The notes beneath the pieces are model-generated. The model was not told the DNA's origin and did not search any database. It worked only from the letters and a program-made list of their open reading frames with translations. A DNA stretch of 64,000 nucleotides, taken from Thinopyrum elongatum (taxonomy: Eukaryota > Streptophyta > Magnoliopsida > Poales > Poaceae). The position numbers and the translations under genes were made by a program. The DNA lies in NCBI GenBank assembly GCA_011799875.1, contig CM022297.1:74714488-74778487 (forward strand), in the 5' to 3' direction. The stretch's first letter is position 1. Every line of letters begins with the position of its first letter. Of the stretch, positions 56,501 through 64,000 are shown piece by piece.

Positions 56501-57747
56501 TGAGTCTCTGCTCGTTACCGCGCGCTCCTAATCCACTACGGTTTGGATATTTGATCCGAGGGGCCTCTGGCCTGATAGCACTAACCATCACGTGGGAATA
56601 GTATGGGCGTTTTGCGTCGTATACTTCAGCCGAAGCTTAATGGACGTCAGCGACTGATGCGGCACACGCTGGGTTGGACTGGGAACGCAACCGTACTTGT
56701 ATAAGGGGTTGCTAGGTCTGCTCACCGGCGGTGCACGTAACGTGCAGGAGTTCCCGGGGCGATGGCCCAAGACCCCTGGGGGCATAGGTTAGTCCAGCGT
56801 GCTGACCTCTCTGTTAAGTACTTGGTCGGGTTGCGGCGTGTTGCTTAGCCGAGGCCGGGCATGACCCAGAAAAGTGTGTCCGGCCGGAGTTAAGCGAGCG
56901 TGGTGGGTAAGTTGGTGCACCCCTGCAGGGAAGAAACTTCTATCGATAGCCTGTCCTACGGTAACGGACACTTGGAGTTGTATCCCGATCGGTACAACTA
57001 GAACATGAGATGAGAACTGGATAGTACGGCTCTGGGATTGCTTTCTCGCAGGGAGTCGAGAAAGAATCCCCGGCTGAGGTTGATAACATTACTGCTATAC
57101 TTTACATTATGTTGGTCTGCTCTCTTCTAATGCTGCGAGACCGTTGAAGATGCTAGTCTTCGATTGGACTTGGCTTTCCCCCTCTATTCTGGCATTTCTG
57201 CAGCCCAGTCCACATATACAGCCCCCATTTGAAAATGTTGCATATGTAGTGTAGATCCTTGCTTGCTGAGTACTTCGGATGAGTACTCACGTTTGTTTTA
57301 TCTTCCTTTTTCCCCCTTTATCCCTTTGTCGCATCCAGATGACGGAGCCCCGTAGCCAGATGTCCCCGTCGACGACCACTACTACTACCAGCCCGGAGAG
57401 TACTACTACTACGAGGAGCCGTCTGACGACCAGGAGTAGGATCGGAGGGTCCAGGGCAGGAGGCCCATGCCTTTTCGATCGTAGCTTTTATTTTACCCCG
57501 CCTCTGTGAAGGCTTATTCCTCTGTCCTGTAATATATATCTGTACCCAGATATCTGACGCTTCCACTGACACTTGTATGCCATCGAGCTATGTATTCGAG
57601 CCCTCGAGGCCCTAGCTTGTAATATTAAGCTTGTATGAATTTATTTATGATTTAGAGTTGTGTTGTGATATCTTCAAGTGAGTCCTTAGGCTTGATCGTG
57701 TGCATTTGCGTGTATGATTAGTGCACGATTAAGCCGGGGTCGTCATA
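53573..57747 (+). repeat. 5' LTR of the Tekay-like element
   Basis: Starts TGTAACACCC; ends CGTCATA where the solo LTR ends CGTCACA, so one base has changed at the very 3' end. It contains the hairpin (near 55198), the CGAGGGTGATTCCTC array (about 56066-56270), TATA- and splice-like signals, and the two Tyr-rich coding blocks (about 55665-55775 and 57336-57439). Confidence 0.92.
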
Positions 57748-57750
57748 GGT

Positions 57751-57762
57751 TGGTATCAGAGC
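57751..57762 (+). promoter_or_regulatory. Primer-binding site, tRNA-Met type
   Basis: TGGTATCAGAGC, three bases after the 5' LTR, is the exact standard complement of the plant initiator tRNA-Met 3' end. Confidence 0.92.
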
Positions 57763-58064
57763 CGACTGCCTCTAGGAGTCCCCCTTTCCAACTCTTTGGC
57801 CGAAGTTGAGTCTAGTGGTCAAAAACTGTTTTACTAACTTGGCTGTGTGGCTTACGGGCCCACGTCACCAACTGGGTGGTATTAGGATCTTTTATTCCTC
57901 GTCTTTACTCTGGGACTCTGATCTCTCTTCTATTCGGGTTTAATAAAATTTACTAACATCGACACTTAGGATCTCGTAAATTCTGTCCACCCGGAGAGCT
58001 GGATTCAGTGCGATTTCCCTGTCTTTGATCTGATTAGTCTGATAATAATTTCCTTTCCATTGTT

Positions 58065-61000
58065 TTGTTTAATCTTTCCATTCGAGATCTGTTATACTTC
58101 ACCTCGTCCTATGACAACCCTGAATTTCCCATTATTCTGAAATCTTCTAAGATTGACCTTATTCTGGGAATGGATTGGTTGAAGGCTCACTATGCCTCAA
58201 TCAATTGTGCCACTAAAGTTGTACATCTCTTGCACCCATCAAACGAGATAGTGAATTATCAAGCTCACCTCACCCAGAACACCGAGGCTCAGATCTATGC
58301 CTTGAACGCGTTGAACGCTTCTCCACTTGAGGGGATCGAGAACATCCCAGTTGTCTGTGACTTCCCGGATGTTTTTCCAGAAGAACTTCCAGGAATACCC
58401 CCTGCTAGAGCTGTTGAGTTCGTCATTGACTTGAAGCCTGGCACCACTCCCATTGCGAAGCGTCCCTACAAGATGCCTCCGCACCATCTTATCGAGCTCA
58501 AGGAAGAAATCGATAAATCCTTAAGGAAGGGTTTCATTCGCCCTAGTTCCTCTGCCTGGGGAGCACCGTCTCTTTTCATCAAGAAGAAAGATGGAGCGAA
58601 TAGGTTGGTCCAAGATTCTCTTCCTATCAACCAGGCAACCATTCAGAATAAATATCCACTTCCCCGGATCAACGATTTATATGATCAACTCGCTGGATCA
58701 TCGGTGTTCTCTAAACTCGACTTGAGGTTGGGTTATCACCAGATCCGTGTCCGTGAAGAGGATATTCCAAAGACTGCATTCCTTACTCGATATGGCTACT
58801 ATGAATACACTGTCATGTCATTTGGCCTGACGAATGCTCCAGCTACGTTCTCCCGTCTGATGAATTACATATTCATGGACTACCTCGACAAGTTCATCGT
58901 GGTATATCTGGACGATATCCTAGTATATTCGAAGAATAAGGAAGAACATGCCGAGCATCTTCGCCTTGTTCTGGAGAGACTTCGAGAGCACAAGTTATAT
59001 GCCAAGTACTCCAAATGTGAATTCTGGCTTTCTGAAGTGACCTACCTTGGACATGTGATTTCCAAGGATGGTATTGCCGTTAACCCGGAGCGTGTTCAGG
59101 CTATCCTTGACTGGACTCCTCTGAAGAATGCCAAGCAAGTCCGAAGCTTCCTCGGTCTAGCTAGTTATTGCCGACGATTCGTCAAGAACTTCTCTAAGAT
59201 CGCCAAGCCCTTGACTAATCTGCTCCACAAAGGCGTTACGTTTGAGTGGACAGACAAATGTCAGGAAAGTTTCCAGACCCTCAAGGACAAGCTTACCTCT
59301 GCTCCAGTGCTTGCTCCTCCTGATTCCCGCAAGGACTTTGTCATATACTGCGACGCCTCTCATCAGGGATTAGGCTGTGTCCTAATGCAAGAACGAAGAG
59401 TGATTGCGTATGCTTCATGTCAATTGCGTCCGCATGAAGAGAATTATCCAGTGCATGATCTTGAACTTGCTGCAGTGATCTATGCATTAAAGTTATGGCG
59501 TCATTATCTCCTGGGTAATCGGTGTGAGATTTATACCGATCACCAAAGTCTGAAGTATTTGTTCACTCAACCGGATCTTAATCTCCGTCAGCAGCGATGG
59601 TTAGAAACAATTACGGACTATGACTGTGGTATTTCATATACCCCGGGCAAGGCTAACGTGATGGCCGATGCCTTAAGCTGCAAGTCATATTGCAACAACC
59701 TCATGGTTAGGCGAGCTCAACCTCGTCTCTATGCAGAATTGAATCAGCTGAATCTGCGAATTGTTCCCCAAGGCTCCCTTAATAACCTTGTGGTACAGCC
59801 AGACCTTCAAAAGGCTGTTAAGGAAGTGCAAGCCAAAGATGCTGAGATTGACCTGACGAACAAAGAGCTTCACCTTGAGAAGTACCGGGATTTCTCAGTT
59901 GCTGAAGATGGAAAATTATATTTTCGAGACCGCATCATAGTACCTCGCTTCGAGCTGATGAATGACAAAGTCATGAAGGAGGCTCATGATACACCGCTGT
60001 CTATCCATCTGGGTAGCACTAAGATGTATCGCGATCTCCGACAGAGGTACTGGTGGTCTAGAATGAAGCAGGATATTTCTCGATACATTGCTGAATGTGA
60101 CGTATGTCGTCGCGTGAAAGTAGAACATCAGAAGCCTGCTGGAATTCTGCAACCACTCCCTATTCCTCTATGGAAGTGGGATAAAGTGCAGATGGATTTC
60201 ATTACTGGTGTTCCCAAGTCTCAGAAGGTCACGACGCTATTCTTGTCGTCGTCGATCAACTTTCCAAGGTTGCTCATTTCCTACCTGTCAAGGAGACTAT
60301 CACTGCTAGCCAGCTAGCAGAGCTGTATATCTCCAGAATCGTTTCACTTCACGGTATTCCGAAGGAGATCAGTTCGGACCGTGGTGGTCTTTTCACGTCC
60401 AAATTCTGGGAAAGTTTTCAAGAAGCTAGGGAACTCACATTACATGGAGTTCAGCTTATCATCCCCAATCCCAAGGCCAAGTTGAGCGCGTTAATCAAGT
60501 GCTTGAAGACATGCTCCGCGCTTGTGTTATATCCTTCAGTAAGAAATGGGAGGAATCTCTCCCATATGCCGAGTTCTCTTATAACAACAGTTATCAAGCC
60601 AGCTTGAAAATGGCCCCCTTCGAAGTGCTTTATGGACGTAAGTGTCGAACCCCACTGAATTGGTCAGAAACTGGGGAACGACCTCTTGTTGGACCGGACA
60701 TTATTCAACACGCTGAAGAACAAGTCAGAATTGTCCGGGAGAATCTCAAAGCAGCTCAAGACCGCTAGAAGAGCAATTATGATCGCAAACGATGGGGTCT
60801 AACTTATCAACCAGGTGATCATGCTTATCTTCGTGTCACTCCTATGAAAGGCACCCATCGTTTCGGCATCAAGGGCAAGCTAGCTCCTCGCTATACTGGT
60901 CCTTTCCGCATTGTGGCTAGACGTGGACAAGTGGCTTATAAATTGGAGTTGCCACCACAATTCTCTCATATTCATGATGTCTTCCATGTGTCGCAAGTTC

Positions 61001-61242
61001 GCAAATGCTTCAAGGAATCTCTGCACCGCGCAGTGGACCATGAGATGCTTCAGTTGCAAGATGACTTATCTTATAAGGAGCATCCGATCCGCATCCTTGA
61101 TTAAGCTGAACGTCGAACTCATCAGAAGACGACCAAGTTCCTGAAAGTGCAGTGGTCGAATCATACTGAAGATGAAGCCACTTGGGAACGCGAGGATCAT
61201 CTTCGGGAAGAATATCCCGGACTCTTTCCTTCTACCTCCTAA
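58065..61242 (+). pseudogene. pol of the Tekay-like element: protease tail, RT, RNase H, integrase, chromodomain
   Basis: The frame opens without a clear ATG and starts inside the protease C-terminus ([15 protein letters not shown]); the DTG active site is gone. RT follows with [26 protein letters not shown] and [11 protein letters not shown] (catalytic Asp pair). RNase H shows [15 protein letters not shown] and [10 protein letters not shown]. The integrase has its HHCC finger (IHLGSTKMY...CDVCRRVK), QMDFITGVP, then a 1-nt shift near 60222, SSDRGGLF, another near 60425, and GQVERVNQVLED, so the D, D and E are all encoded. Stops at 60766-60768 (TAG) and 61102-61104 (TAA) interrupt the tail. 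The chromodomain (FLKVQWSNHTEDEATWERED) ends the protein at TAA 61240-61242. Confidence 0.88.
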
Positions 61243-61265
61243 ATTCTCGGGACGAGAATTTCTTT

Positions 61266-61280
61266 TAGAGGAGGAGAACT
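61266..61280 (+). promoter_or_regulatory. Polypurine tract
   Basis: AGAGGAGGAGAAC immediately before the 3' LTR, the expected priming site for plus-strand synthesis. Confidence 0.75.
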
Positions 61281-64000
61281 TGTAACACCCATGTGTAACT
61301 ACCACTGTGATCAGCTGCTAATATTGCCAAGTCATATCATTTGCAGTGTTTAAACAAAGTGGTTAATCAAAGCAAATCAACTCCATTTTTAAAATCAACT
61401 CAAATTCAAAAGTGAAATATGAAGTTGAGCAAACACCATTGGAAAAATGTTCATTAAATGGCAAATAATCCAGGAACATTTGTAAAACCATCATCAATAA
61501 AGTTGGAGTTATACAATAGAGTCAAACAAGATGGAACAGCCCCAAAACAGCAATATTAAATCCATTTAAAATCATCTTAAATACAAATGGTTTCCAAATC
61601 TGTCCAAACCACTTTTTGGTGAGAGCTAAAATTGCACTATAATATTTGGACCAATTTCCATATTTTACCAAAGTGCAATAGAGGCCCAATCATTTTTGTA
61701 ACAGAAAATAGAAATAAGAAAAAGGAAGAACTACTGTGGACTGGGCCTAAGTGCACAGTGCACTTAGACCCAGCCCACCAGCCCACCTAGCTCTCTCCCT
61801 CTCTCTCTCTCCGTCGCCGTGTCACCTCGTCCATGGCCACGCGCGCTCGCTCCGGTCGCCGCTCGACAGCGCGACGCCGTGGGCGCCGCGAGAGGATAAG
61901 GGCAGGCCCGTTCCTCCCCCCTAGCCTCCTCCCTGTCACTCCTCCCCTCTCTCCCTAGCTCAGCCGAGCTCGCCTCCTTCCCAGATCCACGCGGCCGAGA
62001 GCATTCGCCGCCGCACGTCGCCGTCCACCGCGGCCATCGACCGCTTCGAGCTGCGTCGACATGCCCTGAGGCACGGCCGCCGTCCGCTACGTTGTCTCAG
62101 ACCACCCACGCGGGCTGGGAACCCCCTGGAGCGCCCGCACGCCGTCTTCTTCCTCCTCCAGACGTCGGAGCTCCTTCGCCATCCCCGTCCACCATTGCTG
62201 CTACTAAGCTCCCACGGGTCTTACGTGACCACGCGGTGAGCCTCCCTCGCCCTTCTTTTTCCCCCTTGCGCTTCGTTTCTGCCGTGGCTAGCCGGCCACG
62301 AGCCGAGCTCCGCCGCCCGCCATTAATGCCGTTGCTCTCGCGTTCGAGCTTCTTAGCTCGAGCCAGTGGCTCCGACGAGCTCCTGGAGCGCCGTAGACCT
62401 CGCCTAGCTTTTCGCTTCACTCGCACGCGCTCTGCATCACCGGTTCCGAGCTTCGCCTGAGAGCGCTGCTGCCTCCGCTCGTCGCCGGCCCCAATTTTGG
62501 CGATCTCCGAGCAAACCACCGCCACCCCGAGATGTGCCTCGCTACGCTCGTTCGAACGCGCCAAGCCCCGTAGCAAATCGAGGCCTGTGGCCATTTTCCG
62601 GCCAAGTCCGGCGAGAAACCCCGCGAAAATGGTCGCCGGAGACAATTCCGGTGCTGTTCCGGCGAAGCTGATGTGGCCGCCCACGTGGGCCTCCCCATAG
62701 ACACTGCCACTGGGCCCCCCTGGGTCCCGTTGACCCAGTCAAATGCTGACTGGGCAACACCCAGTCACTGACCAGTGGGCCCGCGCGCTTAGTTAACTAA
62801 ACAGGATTTTAAAAATAAATCTAAATACTAATGTCTCACTGACATGTGGGGTCCACCCCCTAATTAACCCTATTAGCTAAACTAACTCGCTGTTAGTCTC
62901 AACAGAGACTGACATGTGGGTCCCACTGGACCCACATGTCATGTTTGACTGGTCAGCGACACTATTGACCGCTGACGTCACAGTGAAGTCATGCTGACAT
63001 CATAATTCATTTTCTGTAAATAAAAATAATTCCAGAAAATCAATAAATCTTTAAAAATTGATAACTTTTAAACCGTAGATCAGATCGAAAAAGTTAAAAC
63101 ATGAAAGTTGCTCAGAACGACGAGACGAGTTTGATCATGCCGTCTGTTTATTTATCGGAACCCCCTACGTAGAAGAACTGGTAACTCTGAGCCTGATTTC
63201 GGTAGATGAATAGTGCACATACACGGTTAATAAATCCCAGATTAATTCTAAAAATAACTAAAATGACTTAGAGGCATATTTAGGCAACCCTGCACTGCAT
63301 CATAGCATCGCACGCACTGTGTTGCATCTGATTGCATTATATTTACTTGTTTCCTCCCCCTCTTCTCTTTCGGTAGACCCAGACGTTGCTGTAGCTCCTG
63401 AGGCAGACGCCGCTCCGGAGTACGACTACGTCCCCGACGACCCTGCCCTTGCCGTCGAGCAGACAGGCAAGCACCCCCATTTTGAGCATGCCTATATCGC
63501 CTAATCTCTTCTCTCTTATGCTTGCATTAGAACTGCTACTGCTACTATTTTCCTATATCTGTTGCATAGCCTGTTTAATTGTAGCCTACTATTGATACCT
63601 GCCTGTTATCCTAGACTGCTTAGAATAGGCAGGGTAGAGACCCGACAGAGACCCCACTTGATCCCGACTGCCCCGCTGGATATCAGAAGACCCGAGCAAT
63701 GGGATTGAAGATTAAAACCTGGCACCGCACGTCACTTCCCCTAAGATGCTCGACACTACTAGGTTACTATCGAGTGCCGAGGGTGATACCTCGTCAGCAC
63801 TTATGATGATAACCTTGTAGGTTAGTTAACCGGTCGTGGTAAGCGAGGGCGATTCCTCCTACACCACCCCCGATAACGACGCCGTCGCGCAATCTCTCAA
63901 GTGTGGACTTCGAGGGTGATTCCTCCTTCGTTCACCTTGATGATAACATCGAGCGGGAATTCCATCGAGGGTGATTCCTCAGGGTTCCCTTCGGTGTCAG
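61281..64000 (+). repeat. 3' LTR of the Tekay-like element (partial)
   Basis: Starts TGTAACACCC and matches the 5' LTR from 53573 to about 56289 with scattered differences. The last 1.46 kb or so lies outside the window. Confidence 0.92.

Larger units (their letters stand above)
53573..64000 (+). mobile_element. Ty3/gypsy chromovirus with 4.2-kb LTRs (right end outside window)
   Basis: 5' LTR 53573-57747, primer-binding site, pol with C-terminal chromodomain, polypurine tract, then a 3' LTR from 61281 running off the edge. The very long LTRs and chromodomain suggest the Tekay/Del lineage, by inference. gag and most of the protease are deleted between the PBS and about 58140, and pol has frameshifts and stops, so the copy depends on others. 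The two LTRs differ only at scattered single bases over the shared 2.7 kb, so the insertion is relatively young; the solo LTR at 8952 is more diverged. Confidence 0.9.

Overview
The window looks like nuclear DNA of a grass of the wheat tribe (Triticeae: wheat, Aegilops, barley or rye). This rests on spliceosomal introns, a Stowaway terminus, CACTA, Harbinger, hAT and Mutator elements with textbook target-site duplications (TSDs), very long gypsy LTRs, and protein fragments typical of Triticeae intergenic space. No prokaryotic or organellar features are seen. Most of the 64 kb is nested transposable elements around two host-type genes, both on the minus strand. No tRNA, rRNA or CRISPR was found.

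Layout. 1-4.0 kb: a five-exon ankyrin-repeat gene (minus) running off the left edge, with a MITE-like element in one intron. 4.23-4.68 kb: GC-rich hAT-type MITE with an 8-bp TSD. 5.54-15.49 kb: a 5'-truncated LINE with a 16-bp TSD, split by an 8.7-kb CACTA element (6148-14893), which is itself split by a 4.2-kb solo LTR (8952-13178). In both nested cases, removing the insert plus one TSD copy restores the interrupted reading frame. 15.80-18.39 kb: a PIF/Harbinger-type element (TSD TAA) carrying a B3-like pseudogene. 18.4-23.7 kb: unclassified repeats and gene-fragment-like exons. 23.70-30.89 kb: a degenerate chromodomain gypsy element of Reina type with a 1.58-kb solo LTR inserted in its polyprotein. 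30.9-36.8 kb: gene-like fragments, a hAT element, a Mutator-type element with about 275-bp terminal inverted repeats, and two Helitron-like 3' ends. 37.85-41.46 kb: an RRM-type gene (minus) with tandemly duplicated exons, a premature TAG, a homopolymer frameshift and a LINE in its last intron. 42.52-46.75 kb: a second CACTA element (TSD TAT) carrying a different B3-like pseudogene and a 210-bp palindrome. 46.75-53.57 kb: two diverged copies of a promoter/5'-UTR-like block and a broken E2 ubiquitin-conjugating-enzyme first exon. 53.57-64.0 kb: a chromodomain gypsy element with 4.2-kb LTRs, no gag and most of the protease missing. Its 3' LTR runs off the right edge, and it is the same family as the solo LTR at 8.95 kb.

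Few genes here look intact, and none forms a pathway with its neighbours. The most interesting items are (i) B3-type DNA-binding genes carried by two unrelated DNA-transposon types, (ii) a conserved, apparently spliced, acidic and tyrosine-rich ORF inside the giant LTRs, (iii) the triplicated exon of the RRM gene, and (iv) Helitron-like 3' hairpin ends next to gene-fragment-rich DNA. Splice sites, family names and domain calls come from reading the sequence and from memory of the families; no database search was run.
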